Shown here piece by piece: positions 34,463-49,400 of a stretch of 64,000 nucleotides of DNA (the stretch's first letter is position 1; every line of letters starts with the position of its first letter). The notes beneath the pieces are model-generated. The model had not been told where the DNA came from and ran no database searches. It worked only from the letters and a program-made list of their open reading frames with translations. This stretch comes from Lagopus muta (Eukaryota > Chordata > Aves > Galliformes > Phasianidae): contig NC_064437.1 of NCBI RefSeq assembly GCF_023343835.1, positions 13,791,001-13,855,000 on the forward strand, in the 5' to 3' direction. A program made the position numbers and the translations under genes.

Positions 34463-37400
34463 TCATACTTAGCAACATAGCTTCATGTACTTTCACTGTG
34501 GTATAGACAGAAGTTTCTGAGAAGTCAAGTAATTGCAAGATAAGTCACTGACTGTTAAGCAAAACAAATGTCAAGCGCATCTTAGCCCATTGCAATGGGC
34601 TAGCTTTACTTTCTAGTCAGAATATTACAGAATCATGGGGATTGGAAGGGATCACTGACGATCACCTTGTCCAGTCCACTTCTAAAGCAGGTCTTGTAGA
34701 GTAGGTTGAACAGGACGGCATGCGCAAACAGCCTGCTGTAATATGAGCACGTGGTATGAAAAACAATCCTGAGTTGCCACCAATTTGTATTGCATCCTAA
34801 CCAGAACAGGCAAATTTGTCCAAGTTTCAGAAAGTGCAAGCAGTTCACAGAAGGTGGATTATTGTGGAGATAGTAAATGGGCAATTTTTATTTTCCCAAA
34901 TATATCACCATTACAAAGGAAAATCACTGAATGATGGAGGCTCAGGCTGGTGCCCAAATACATGCAGCCATGGGCATGTGATGTCATCTACCAAAGGGCT
35001 GTAATATCAGTGAGAGGTGACTGTGACCTTACTGACCCTCATGTATGAATTCGGGTATTGGCAGAGGTCAGTGTAAGCCTTGTGCTTGGAGTCTAGTTGA
35101 GCACAGCTGCAAGACTTGGAGCACTGAACGAGGACTTCCTTGGGTTGTGCAGTGGGGCTGAGGGCAGTTCTTGATGCCTATCCCAAAACACCGTCAATGT
35201 TTACCCTGCCCTGCCTGACTCAGGCAGCTGGGGCCCCACAGGGTGCACTAGCAGCAGCAGAGGTGAGCGGTGTAGGTACACAGCTCTGGGCAGCAGTGTG
35301 GAGCAAGGGCCAGAAGGTCTTGCTGCTGAGGGACCAGAGCATTGCTGCTGCCTGTCCTGGGGACAAAGAGTGACTGCAGACTCTTTTTCTCTTTCTTTTG
35401 CAGTTTATGACACCTTCTATCCACTTCAGTGCCAGCGAGGAGAGTAGCTTCCCAGTCTCACTCTCCCGCACCCACTGTGGGGCCATGGCGGTACCATCAG
35501 AATAGACTTGCCGTGTCTGTTGGCAAAACTGGGATGATGTCACCTACGTGACCCACTGTCTCCACCAACTTTGCTACAGCTGTGGGTTCTTGTGGGCCAA
35601 GAAGAAGCCGAGATGTGATGTATGCAGGCACAAGATCAGGACCATCTGATATTCAGTGCAGTCAGATGATGATTACTTCTAGCATTCTGTTCTGCGGTTC
35701 ACAGCTTGCCCAGGTTATGGCCTGCAAGGTGAGCAGGAGTCTGCAGAGCCCATGCTCCTGAATCCCGAGCACAGCTTCCCACCTGAGGGCTGGGCTGCCT
35801 GTTTTGAAGAATATCCAGCAGACCTCAAACCCCTGCTCCAGTGCTTCCAAGAAGAGATCTGTGGCAATGGGTGGTGGAAGGTGTTTGAAGGACAGTGCAC
35901 TGTCATAGACTTCCTTTGCATGCATGGAACAGAGGCTGTGGTCATTTCTCAAGGACCACATGGTGCCCTTTGTGAGGGGGTTCATCACCGCTGTCAATTA
36001 CCGTGTATGGCCCAGAGCTCCAGTGGCAGCAGTACAAGTCGGGATGCCTGTGCTGCAGGAGGGCAATAGGACAGCCTCACAGCCACCCTCAGTCCCACCG
36101 CCTGCCATCAGAATCCTCCTGCCTCTAGCCCAGGCCACTCTTTCAGCCCTGCAGGCTCCAGCACTGATGAGCTCCCTGGTGATCTTCATGGGGATCACAG
36201 ATATCCCACCATTGCCACTGTGCCCTCAGAGGAGGAGATGGAGCAGGCAGAGGTAGTGGGACTCTCCACCCAGGGCAGAGACTGCTCACCAGGGGGCTCT
36301 GGCACCCCCTGAAGAGGAAGACCCACAGCAGCCCCCCAGATTCACCTCCACCCCACAAGAGTTGGCTACAGCAGTGCCGTTAGGCTAGCAAAATCCACCG
36401 CCAGGCAAAACACAGCTCAGGGGATGGGAGACCAACATCTCTTGGTCTGCTTCTGAGAGAAAATAAAAGCTTAAAAAAAAAAAAAAAAAAAAAAAAAATT
36501 GGTCTGATTTCCAAAATGTCAACAGAACTGAGACTGATTCCTTCTGTTTAAACACTGTAATCTCAGAAAATCTTTAATGCAGAATGACAAAAAGAGGGGC
36601 AATGTGGAAAGCAACTTACCTTAGGGCCAGATTTTCCTGACAGTCCAGGCTTGCCAGGATTCCCAGGAATGCCCTCTGGACCAGGGTATCCCACTGCTCC
36701 TTTCTGCCCTACTGGTCCCAGTTTTCCCTTGAAATAAATTTAAACCAAATATAACACAGTTGGCACTCCTCACCTTAAAAATGCTAGATTTCAGTCACAG
36801 TATTTCCTAAATCCTAGAGTGATGCATGTGAATATTCACAGAGATGGAGAGTTTGCATGTATGGTTTAAAATGTTATTGGCTTAACCTTAGGCTTGCTAG
36901 GTTGTGGGATCTGAGGAAATTCAGACAAAACCATGGGGTTGACCCTTCTGCATGCCAAGCCTGGAAGACGGCTGAGTGTGTTGGTTCTTAAGCTGAAGCA
37001 AGGAAACCTGGTAAAGTCACCTAGGTATCTCTGTAAACAAAACTAACCACACCTCTTTATTTCGCTAGAAAATTAATATCATATGTTTGCAAATTTATGC
37101 TGCTCAAATCTGCACACCTTAAAAAAAAAACACAAAAAATTCTAATTGGACAAGTTTGTGCTAACTTGCTATACTTGCACTGAAAAACCTCATGTTACAT
37201 TCACCAGAAGAACAAAAATTTTCTCTTTACAGTCGTTTCCTTTTAGACTGACACATATGATCATATGGAACTTGGAGTTCTGCAATATCTTTCTATGAGT
37301 ATATTTCTCAGAAACGTAAAGCATGCTATCTAGGCCACGGCTCATTATGAAAAGTATGTTTGGCTGTCTTAAAGAATGTAAGTGTTCCATCTTAATATCA

Positions 37401-40400
37401 TTTCTAACTGATGAGGAACCTCACACTTGGAATGTGCTGCAAGACTTCTGCTTTACTGTCTTCTCTTTGCATCTCCATTTTTCTTGCATTTCCCATTTCT
37501 CCGACATCTGCAGTGATGCTCTCTGCAGACCTCCAGAGGGAAAAGCCAAGTATTTACAAAGGACACACAGTTTGCCTGCCTTCAAAGGGCTATTCTTCCA
37601 CTCTTCCCAGAAGGTAGAAGTTCTGTGAAGCAGCTGCATTTCTTTGGTTACCGACAATGTTTTGATGTGAGGTAGTAAAATATATTTACAGAATAGTCTT
37701 GTGTGGTATTATTTATTAGGGGACCAAAATAGTCTTGATGCATTTTGTTCTCAGTTATGTTTACAGAACACCTACTGCTTCCTGCTTTCTTTTCCCTCGG
37801 GGAGAAAGGGATGCGAGTTAGCTTCTTTATGGTTACTCAAGAAAGAGCATTAAAAATTTCAGCTCAGGACAAGTGAAAGAATAAAACCTCCAGAGATCCA
37901 TCATGGACATATGGATACAGCCTTCTGTAGGCCACAGCTGTTGAAGGAGCTGATGGAAGCCAGGAGTGCACAGTAGTACAGCTCTGCGTAATGTAATGTG
38001 ATAACTTGCACATGGGCTATGGGCCACACGAACATCTAGTTAAGTAACTGTTCAAGTGGGATGCACCTTGTTGCTATAGTAGCTGCACTTGTCTGCCACA
38101 TGCTGAGTAATTGAGTGTAAATTAGTATGATTAAATACAGTCTCAAAAATTATTCTCACTTTCACAGGGGCTCCTTTACTCTTCCTGGAAAATGAGAACA
38201 GAAGGCTATCTAGTACCACTGCCATGAGTCAATTTTGCTGTCCTTCATTTCTAATCAGAAGATCAAAAGGCCAGAGCTGTGTTACTCACAGGAATGCCAG
38301 GTTTGCCCGCCTGACCCGTTGCTCCTTTCTTCCCTGTGGGCCCCTAAAAGTTACAGATACTTGGGTTACAAAACACCGTCCTCCAAGAAGATCTGAAAAT
38401 TGATTTTCCTCGCTGGTACAAATGTCCACATTGCCTCACTTTGGGGTGGAGGTAGCAGAAAGTTTTTCAATAATTTAACACATTTCCCACCAGAAAACCA
38501 CACCAGCACAGAAAATATGCTCTTGCAGTACTTTCAGTACCTTTCAAAAATGGAAATCATTAAAAACTGGCAATGTTGATGCACTGAGTATGGAAAGGAG
38601 TACTAGAAAAGAGTAGCATCACAAATAGGAACATTGTTTCTATCTAAAATGTAGACAGAAGACAAAAACTACATAAAATCACTCTATTTTGGCTTGATCT
38701 AGTAATCTTCAGTTTGAGACATCTGAGTGATGCTGACAGGAGATCCAGCAGGCAAACACCAATGCAGAAATGCTCAGATTGGGTCAAAAAGATCTGAGAA
38801 TTCTGTTTATATCACATTCTTCATTGAATGTAAATATCTAAAACTTGTCACAAAATTTAGAAAGTACTCATTAATTACAACATATGCATGAATTTTATCC
38901 TAACTCTCAAAGATATAACCACTCAGACAACGCAAATGAGAATATGTCAATTGAGCAGAAAAGAGCTCCCAAGATTTTTTTGATGTTACATTTAACAGTG
39001 TTCTTAAAGCAAAAGCTATATTAAGTTACTATGCTGTAATATTACATAACATGCAGTAAAGTGAAAAAATAGCATTATAATTATATATTTTTGAAATGAT
39101 TAATAAAAATATGATTTAGTTAGCAAAATTATGTCCTATTCCTTAACATCTTTAAGTTAATGAAGGCATACATAACATATTCAAAAAAATTTCTATTGTT
39201 TTAAAATAGTGGAATGCATATAAAGTAAATACAGATGATTCAGCATTGCATTCTATGGGATTGTCTTTTTTAGACTTTTGGTTTGCTCCAGGTTGCCTAC
39301 TTATAAACGGCAGTTTTAATTTGAAAGGTATTTCCAACACAAAGAATACGTTCCCTAAGGGAAAGGCAGAGGAATGACCAATTTTATCCTGTGATGCATG
39401 CAGTTTCTTAAAGGCAATATATCCTGGTACATGGTTAGGGCACATGCTGATAGTGCTTTTACATCACACTTCCTTTTTATTGCTCCCCATTCCCCACTTG
39501 GTGTAGATTCTGGTATTCACCTAGGACTTTTTGAAACATTAACAACTGTCTATGAAACTTTTCAGGCAAAACATCTCATTTAATTTCCAAAATGAATTTG
39601 TATTATAATTGTATTGTATTATACATAAAATAGTTTTGGCAACTTCCAATGAACCATCACAGTTAACTATTATTTCTAAAGGAAAAAGACTTTGTGTTTT
39701 ATTTTTATCTGGACTTGCTCTGCCTCTGCTACTCTTAAGCAAATTCCTTATTTCCGAGTGACAATTCAGTGCAAGAGGCTTCATTTATAAATCAGACTGG
39801 CAAAATCCTGGTTGTTGTCCAAACCTTGTCACAAAAACTCCAGGGTATAATTGATTATCACTGAAGTATTTCCAAAAGAGCCTCTCAAATGCTTTACACA
39901 ACCCAAAGCAAAACTACTTATTTATCAAATAAAACATATCTAATAAGATTATTATACAGCTTTCCCATATATACTTTTATTGCCCCTGCACGTATGAAAA
40001 AGCAAGGCAAATACTGAATTTCCTTACAGAAATTTCCTTACAGAATTCCCTTACAAAGAAGCCTTACAGAACGAGAAAAAATGTGAGCAGTTTCCATGCT
40101 GCTGTCAGTCAGTTACAAAAGTTTCTTACAAGCTTACTATTTGCAAAAAAAAAAAAATAAAAATCCCAGTAGTTTCAAAAGAGAATGCAAAAATAAAAAT
40201 TGATTCTTTTCAGGGAAAGGCAAGATGCCACTAATGGATGCTGTCATATCAACACCAAGACATGACACAAGCATCTGAAAAGAACCAAAATATGCCTGCA
40301 AGGGAGAGAACACTGTGATCTCTGTGCAGGTGGCTACTGCCAGATGTAGATGCAGCCACAAGAACTGCTGGAACTTCAGTGAGCACCAGGCACAGCACTG

Positions 40401-43400
40401 CCACCACTGCAGACTGGGTGTCTCACACACACTGCTGAGCCCCTGATGAACAGGCTCTTACAGACTTAGATCAGTGTGATAAAAAACATTTGGTTAACAT
40501 TTAGCAACAAGTTTGGCCTAAATCTACAGAACAGCTTGCATGCAAATTTCTAATAACAGACTGCAATAAATCTGCATAAGGCATCAATCAAACCATAGTG
40601 GTAGATAATGATGCAAAATTAAGCGGGGTTCAACTTCAGAGTGCTGGTTAAAGATGCTGAAGACTTCATAGGATGTGCAACATGAGAACAGGTGATGGAG
40701 AGCCCTAGCCTTCTCATGACACTAGAATATAAAGGCAAATATTATGTAATCTGTAAGAGTATCCATCAGAACTCATGTTTTACTCTGAAAAGTTCTTGTA
40801 TGTATCAAACACCTACACTTTTTTTTCCCTTCAGTGATGGAGAATAAACAAGAAAAGCAAATTCCATTTAAATGCTTTTTCTTTTTTATTTTATTACTGT
40901 TTTTCCACTTACTTCTGAACCTCTTTCTCCTTTCAGTCCTTGCTCTCCCAGTTCACCTGGCTCTCCCTTTGGAAAGAACACATTAAATAAGCAAATAACA
41001 TCATTTGAACACAAATGAAAGTGTAATTCCAACAACCAATAAAGAAACCTCACTTCTCAAAACACTTACTGGAGGCCCCTGTTGTCCAATTGGTCCTCTA
41101 AGCCCTGGAAGACCTATATGACCCTGGGAAGCAGAAAATATAATATATTGTAATATAAATAAATCAGGGTAACACGCTCAATATGCTACAGATCTGCTTG
41201 TAAAGCACATCCTGGGAGGTGTTGAGTGGCCCCAGCTTGACTGATTTCATTTGCATAAAGTATGCTCAGCTCTCCTGAGATGAGACCTTAGGGAGCTTTT
41301 CTTTTTTAAACTCGTTATTTCAAACTCACTCAAGAGGAATATATATGTCTGTATTTTAAACATTTCTGCATTTTCATGAGCATAGTCTATATTTGGTTCT
41401 TTGATTTATTACGATGCCTATCTTCACTGTGCAACTTAAACAGGATATTCCAAGCACTGTTTTATATTTCACCAGACAAATAGAAAGAGTTACTATCCTT
41501 TTCTGTTTGCTGAAAGACTGTATACAACTAATGAATGTTAGAATTAGAGAATAATTTAGGCTGGAAAGGATCTTATCCAGAGCAACTAAGCTCAAGAAAG
41601 ACCATCAGGCTGTCTAGGACCGTTGCCTAGTTGGGTTTAAAGCACCTCCTAGGAGTCACTTTTTTAAAAAAGTGTTTTCTTGTGTTCAGATGGAACATTT
41701 CACTTGTCTCAATTTGTGTCCATTGCCTGTCACTGCACACTACCGAGATGAGTTTGTCATCTTCATCCTCATTCCTTCCCATTAGGTATTTATACACACC
41801 AAGATTCCCTGCCCAAGTTTTCTTTTCTCCAGGTGGAAGTGCCCTTGCTCTGCCAGCTTCTCCTCACAGGAAAGACGCTCCAGTGTGTACTAAGAACACA
41901 TCACTGCAGTGAGGCATCAGCACATGCATCTTTGTGCACGTGTGGGAGATGACGATACTTTTGCTGCATGAGTCTGCATGTATGAACACCAGCAATGTTC
42001 AAATGGAAAGTATTAAAAAGCAAGAGGTATTACCTTGTAGCCCTCATCACCAGGTTCTCCTCTATCTCCACGTTCCCCAGTGGGCCCCTGTAAAAAAGAG
42101 AAAAGAACACAGTGCAGCAGCTGAACTGAAATGCAGCAAAATGAAGAAGAATCTGACCAAGCAGACTGAATGGAAGACTCAAAATATTATGTTTAGCTTG
42201 TCTAAAGGAATAAATATTTTTTTCCTGAAAAAATTCACTGCAGTCAGACAGAAAGCATCTAAAATATTTTCTAATATTTGAAGAAGTAATAATTCTTCTA
42301 ATATGAAGAAGTTAAAGTAGCTCTCATGTAGGCAAAAACAAAATAGGAACACTGAGCTCATCAGAAATTCTGATACATATGTATATTCCATGGTATCAGA
42401 ATTACGAATCTCATGAATGATCACACTTTGTTTTCAAGGAATACAAGGAAAACTCTTGTGCGATTTCCGTAAGACAGCACATGGTAAATGAGGTTGTCTT
42501 TCACAATGGCTTGCTACACTCAGAATTTGCTTCAATTCTGAAGTTCATCCTAATAAGGAGGCAATGTCAATCCCTCAAGCTACTTCTCAGAAATTATAAC
42601 TGAGCAGGAGTATTATTGGCATTATTAACGGCATTATTTCTTGACTGACAGTTCTTACAGCTGCATTCTGCCACCTTAGTATCCCAGCTTCAGGGAAAGC
42701 CCCTTGCTCTAAACCCACAGAAGAAATAGGATTTCCCCCTCAAATTTAATTCTCATGGCAACAAATTTACCAAACGTCATTCAGAGGAAAAAATAGCGGA
42801 ATAAGGAATTATGCCCGCAGAAAGTAAGACTGGCCAAGACTTTGACAATTAGCACTCTTCAGATGAAATAAGGTCAGCCTTTTTGTGTCTGAAGTAAAAA
42901 CACATTAAAAAAAACTTGGTGAGGCATAGATAACTGGAGTGTATCAATCGGAAATGAACAAATTGGCCAGGTCCATCAATATGTACTATATGCAACTGAT
43001 TCTATACCCTCCAAAGTTTTGGCATGTTCATGGCATGTTTCTCCTTAGGGGAATCCGCAAAGTGAAAAGACCTTGCTTGCAATGTTTGAGGAATCAGCTC
43101 AGCTACAAGAGAATCAACAAAAGCCTCCTCTTATGCATTTCCAAAATTAAAACAAAAACCTGGCCCAGGCTGTCTTTAGTCACACCTGGGTCTTATAGTC
43201 CCTGCTTTTTGGGAAGTGAGGTACAAATATAAAGGTTAATCTGAAAAGATGTAGGCTGTAAGCATTGCTTCTAGCACAAAGCCATAATAAGACTTGGAGA
43301 CTGCATTTAATTTTTGGATGTGCTCCTGGTTACTGCAAAGAGACACCTCACATACAAACTTACTAAACATAAGGTTACAAAATGCAGCTACTTCTCTGAG

Positions 43401-46400
43401 TCTGTTAAAATAGCTTTGCAGTGATAATGAAGTCAGTCAAAACATTCTGGCTAGTAAAGCAATTAGGTATAATTCAGTATAAATACAGGGGATTAAAATA
43501 ATGATTCAAAATGCACTGATCTAAACACAGGCTGAAGGCACTCACATAATTAAACACAAGGCACAATCTCAAGCAGGAAAGAGTACATGGTGGCATTTTT
43601 CAGAGTGCGTTTATCAATGGAAAAAACCATTACTCTACAATTTTGCACAAAGAGGGTACTGACTCCTTAGAAAGTGATAAGAAGTCTCAGAAAGCTCTCA
43701 CTGTCTCTTGTTTTGAAGCACTAATATAATTTTTTTGAGAAACAAAGACCTACTGGTTCACCTATGGGCCCAGGTGGTCCAAGTACTGTACTGTCTTCTC
43801 CTGGGTAACCCTAAAATAAAGGTAAACATTAAATACTTGTACTTGTAAGTTCAAGATTTTCTGTAATTCATACATGTTCAAATGTAGTAATACATCAGAA
43901 AGCATACTGTATAGATGCTACTAGTGAGTATGATGCTTTTGGTTTTAAACAGTAGAAGTGGTAACACTGTTACAACATGCATCATCTTTTTAAGAAGCAA
44001 ATATAGGACTAAAAACCTAAGTATTTGCTCTGTTCTCAAAAGCATCTGTTAAAGGAGTATTTGAACATTGTCCATGTTCTTAGGAATGGAGGAGTAGAAT
44101 ATTTGAACCAGAGTAAAAAATACAAATTTCTTCTAATGTCTTAAGAAATGTACTTAACATACACAAATGAGTGCCCAGAAAACTCCAGCAATCAGCCTGA
44201 ACAGGCTTATACTATTTCTTATTTTAAATATGAAGTGATCATCATCTAAAGCAATAGGAAAATCAGTTACGTATTCCAACGTATTTAATACAAAGAGACA
44301 CATATTTTCAATATTATTACAGGTGTTGGAAAGTGGACTGAACCGGATTTTCAGAAGCATCAAAAGCATCAAAGCAAGCTAAACTAGCTCTCAACAATTT
44401 TGTTTTTAGATACTGTTTCTGAACACCTTCTTGGAAGCCAATTATAAAATCCTCAGTAACTGCCTATTAGCAGTATTCATTGCAAAACTGGCCCTAACAT
44501 TAGGACACATTTGTCTGCCTGGTGCAACTGTAAACAAATCTTTATGAAGGGAATCTCTATACCTTCCTGGGGCCACAGGGTCTTCACTTGGCATGCAAAC
44601 TTGTTTTCAGGGTTCAAGGGCTTAAAAGAACAGTGAATTTAACACTAAAAAACCAAACTGGGGCAATTTCCTGTCCCTAACATCTTATATTAAGCATCAT
44701 AATTGGACCTTCAGCAAAATCCATGAGAGTACTCACAAGCTTAAGGTTGAGTGAATGCTACTCAGTTCCCACACTGATTATCCCTATCAGCAGTACTTAT
44801 TGAGGGCAGCGGTGCTATCTGATACGATAAAGTATGTTTTTTTAAACAATGGATAGCTTGTTTTTTGAAACCTGAAACATTTCAACAACAAAGCAGAACT
44901 CTGCCTCTGCAAGATCTGTTTCTCCACTTCGTAATTCTTTGCATATTCTCTCACAACACTGAATAAATGGTGGCTTTTGCTGCATGCTGTGGAAAGCAGT
45001 GAATGTGCAGCAATATTTCCTCTTTTGTGGTTATCTAAACCTTAAGAAAGAATAATCCATCTTCATACCTTTTCTCCTTTGGGTCCGGGGGGCCCTGGAG
45101 GCCCTGCGGGACCTTGGTGACCCTAAAGAATGAAAGAAAACAAAAATTAGTTCCAATGCAAATAATTAAAGAAATAATTAATTCCAAACTTTTGTTTAGC
45201 TACTTGTTGCCATTATTTTTGGCTGCTTGCTAATAATGCTGCATAATGATGCGGGACAAAATTAAGGGGCACTGGCAGGAAACTTATTGTGTGCAGGAAA
45301 ATCTGTGCACACAATGGGAAGCCAAGGGTTGATGTCAAACAAGGGCTTGATGCATGTCAAGGGAGCTGGGCTTGATCTTCAGGGCTAGGGCCAAAGATGG
45401 AACTTTCTGTTTAGAGTAGACACAGCAGTCTGGTCTGTAAGAGGAAGATACAATGCATATATGAAGGCCATCAGAGAACAGCAATTTTTATTCAGTGAAT
45501 GCCACAATATCTTTATATCCTTCGGCTAACCTCATTCAATCAATGGTTCTGTTAATGAAAGGGAAACTGCCTGACCAGATGGTAAACAGAGGTAGTGGCT
45601 TGCTTAATTCTCTTTGTAATGAATAGTCATAGTAATTTTATGGGAACTTTATTAACAAATAGAGCGGAAAGCACTGGAAAAACAAAGAAAGGTTTCAAAT
45701 CTGATACAAAAAAAATGACTGCTAGTGAACTTGCTGACAATGCTTAATGCTTACACTTCTAAGTAGAAAATCAGGTGTGATGCAAATATATGTATCTGAC
45801 ACAGAAAACATTTGTATATTTTACAGAAAGACTCCACATGATATGTGAAACTATTCAGAGCACCAGAGCTGCACAGAGGTGTGAGTGCACATGAATTCAG
45901 TCAAAAACTCACCCCATAACCTGGAATGCCTAGCTCTCCTCCTGGTCCCATTCCTCCAGGATGTCCCTGACAAATGCAATAATCAGTGATAGAAAAATGA
46001 GCTTCCTTTTAGAATATTGCAGCCATATAAACATTACAAATTCATCTTCAGACACTGATACTTGAGAACCATGGATTATCTCCTTGTTACTTTTAACTTA
46101 ATTTGTTCATAATAATTAAGATCAAAAGGATCTGAGGCTTTCAGAACTGTGGAAGAACTTCATGTGTTCAAGAAACAGTGCTGCACTCCATGGACTCACT
46201 GGACCCTAGAGCTGTGATTTAGATACATATTGGATGCATTTGGTTTTGCATTTGCCATCACACAATGTGAAGTATGCATGGAGAGCTTGTGATGAGTTCA
46301 TAATGTTAGTAGAAATATCCTTAAATCAGTTAACTGTAGATTAGACACCCATTCAATAGGGATATAGCAGACTTCATCCAAAATGCTGTGTTTTGGCCAT

Positions 46401-49400
46401 AACTAAGGCTTTATTTATGTAATAGCAAAGCCCATGATTTCAGTTCTTGGTGTCAGAAAGGTTTAAGAAACAGTAACATAAGTGAAGATGCATCTTAACT
46501 GTGGATATGTGTACTCTGTGGCATACCCTGCCATCCTGCTCTCTGATTGCCAGATCAAAAACCCAATGAGAGCGAAGATGACTTTCTGCTGATCCATGAG
46601 TTTCTGTCTGGACAGGTGCATAGGTCTCATTCTAACACCAGAAGCCCAGGGAACACATTGGCAGCCAGGGGTTGCGAAGGACTTCTAAGTAGCATAAACA
46701 CCACCTACATCTCCAGCTACAGCTTTTGCTATTTATACATGGTACATCTGCGACTTCCCTTCATTGGTGGAGAGACAGGACTGCTAAACCACAAATGCAT
46801 GAGCTCTTAAATAAGCGTACATACATACCAAGGGGCCTCGAGTTCCTCTTGCACCTTTAGGACCAGTTTTTCCAGGTTGACCAGAATCACCAGAAGGACC
46901 AATTTCTCCAGGAGGGCCAAGCTGCCCTTTTTCCCCCTGTTGGTGTTATTTTATTAAAAATAATTAGAGACTGATACTACATTTCAAATGCAGCTTCTGC
47001 CTAATCAAAGTGAATAACAGCTCTATTTAAGAGGAATATTACATTTATATGTTGTTTACTGTAGTTCTTAGAAAGCCTGAATCCAGAACTCTGTAGGAAA
47101 AGAAGTCTACTAAACCCTGTCTTTTTTGTTTAGCCAGAGCTGAACTGTTTTTATAGCATCAGAAGCTGTTCTGATTTGCACATCCTGATTCAAATTTAAT
47201 ATTCCTAAGGTCCCAAATGCTATCAATCACAAAATAATGATTACAATTTCTATGTCTAACAATAAAAAAAAGTCACTTGAGAAGTGAAAGAAAACAGGCA
47301 CGGACTTAGGTTGCATATTTTACCATCAGGCTGCAGTAAGAAATTATCAACATATAAAACCTACTGACGTCTTTCAGAGTGCTGATTGGCATTCATCCAT
47401 GTCAAGGAACTAAGTGGAATTATTCTGTAGTGTAAATTCAAGTTTCAGACAAAAGTAACAGAATTTGGGAAGATGAAAAGTAGTACCTTCTTTCCCAAAC
47501 GGCCTCTCTGACCTGGGTTTCCTGGTCTTCCTTCAGGACCCTATAGATTTATGAGGGAGGCAAAAATAAATGATTGAGAAAGGCCCTGGAAACATGTTTA
47601 AACTGTGCTCCAAACTGGATAACTAAGCAGGCTTTTGTTATAAAGAGAGGTGGGAGGAAAAATCTCATTAACTGTTGCTATGAGGAAGTTAGTGTGGCTG
47701 TTTCAAGTTACAGCAGAAATAAATGGGGAAACATTAGGGTTCACTTATCAAATCAGTGAAAATGAACTGGACAACAACAACAACAACAAAAAAGACAAAC
47801 ACTAAAACACAATAAATCTTGCCCAGACAGAAAGCATTATTTCAGGAATAAAGTCGCTTCTGGATTTAGAGAAATGCAATGCACAGTTACTACTTAAGAA
47901 AACCTTGGGGTTATCAAGTGCCAAGAGCAAAGCCCTGACAAAATCTGCTGCAGAAGAGAGACCTAGCTCAGTGCATGGTGGGGCACTTCCACTGCCAGCC
48001 CCATGGTGGTTGTGTAAGTGGGTGTGCTGTGTGTAGACAAGGGCTGCCACAGAGCTACAACCTCACTGCCCTCTGGGTCACTTCAAAAAATGACCCCTGG
48101 AAAGGGCTGGAAGTGTCCAGTGAAAATTGGTCTCAATTTATTCAATAGCTCTGTGAAGGTGAGGAGGTAATTTAGCTTTAGTTTTGAGAAAGGTGAGATA
48201 CACATACAACATTTTTAAAAATATGGTGGTGATGAGCCAGAGTAAGTAGAGTTCAAACAGAATAGTGAAGCTAATTTGTTGCTTCATTAGCTTCTGGTTA
48301 AGGAAAATGTAATGTTAATCTCACCCCCAGTAAAACTCCCAAAAAGGAAATTGATTTCCTTGTTTAGACCAGGATGTTGTGATCTGTCCACATGTCTAGA
48401 ATGAGGTCAAGTCAATACTGTGATACAAACACCCCAGATGCTGGGGAAGATGAATGGGGAGAGTGGCAGTTCTGCAACTACATTTGGAACAGAAACGTGA
48501 AAATTACACTGCTAACCACATCCTCCCAAACTCTGAATCACCAGACCTGCCTGTCTCACTGAGGCGCAGCAGTGTTGTTTGATGTTGTTTACTCTATACA
48601 AGTATAATTACATTCAAAGCAAATCTGTCAGGGCTGAGATATTTTATGATTGTTTTAGTGTACAAAACATTCTTGCTTCTGCTGAATTGTCAATCCAAAA
48701 AAAAAAAAAAAAAAAAAAAAGAAAAAAAGAAAAAAAGTCATGGTGATATTATTGTGCCAGAAACATCAATTTTTCTGCGTGCACCCTAAGCTGTGACAGT
48801 TGAAAAGCGCGTTTTCTTCCTTCACTAGAAGAGTTGTTTGCTATGAAGAGCCTAGGAATAAAGAAAGCAGATTGTAGTTCTGAGGCTGAGGATAGAAAGA
48901 ACAGTGCTCACAGCTGGTGACAGCTGGCCCTCCAAACTGCTGCTTACTCATAATCCATCATCACATAAGAGCTACAGTGAAGACAGACAGGGGATTGTGA
49001 ATGAATTTTGGGAGAGGAGATCTGATGTCCAACTTGAGGCTACATAGTCGCTTTAGAAGCTGTGCTCCAAAAGATTCGTTTACACTAAGTAGTTGCATAA
49101 AACTTCAGCAAAACAGATTAGATGAATGGATTGTAGCTGCTAGGCATGATGCCAGAACAAACAGCAAACTGATCTAACAGTGTTAACTGTGGATCCCTTG
49201 GTTCATTTGCTATTTCACTTATGTGTGCATGCTGCCATTTCTTTCCGTTTGTCATCTCTAGCAATTGGTGATATTGTGATATGTCTATTTAATTCTTTTC
49301 ACAGGAGGACCAAAATCTAGTTAGTAAAGGAATAAGTGCTTTTTAAGAACAAAAAGAATTTCATTATCCCATTCTTCCTCCTTTTTTTTTCTTTAATTTA

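Larger units (their letters stand above)
34229..36619 (-). other. COL24A1 intron crowded with insertions
   Basis: 2.4-kb intron containing a 39-base A tract, a CR1 piece and the TOPORS-like retrocopy, each listed separately. Little ancestral intron sequence seems to be left. Confidence 0.75.
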
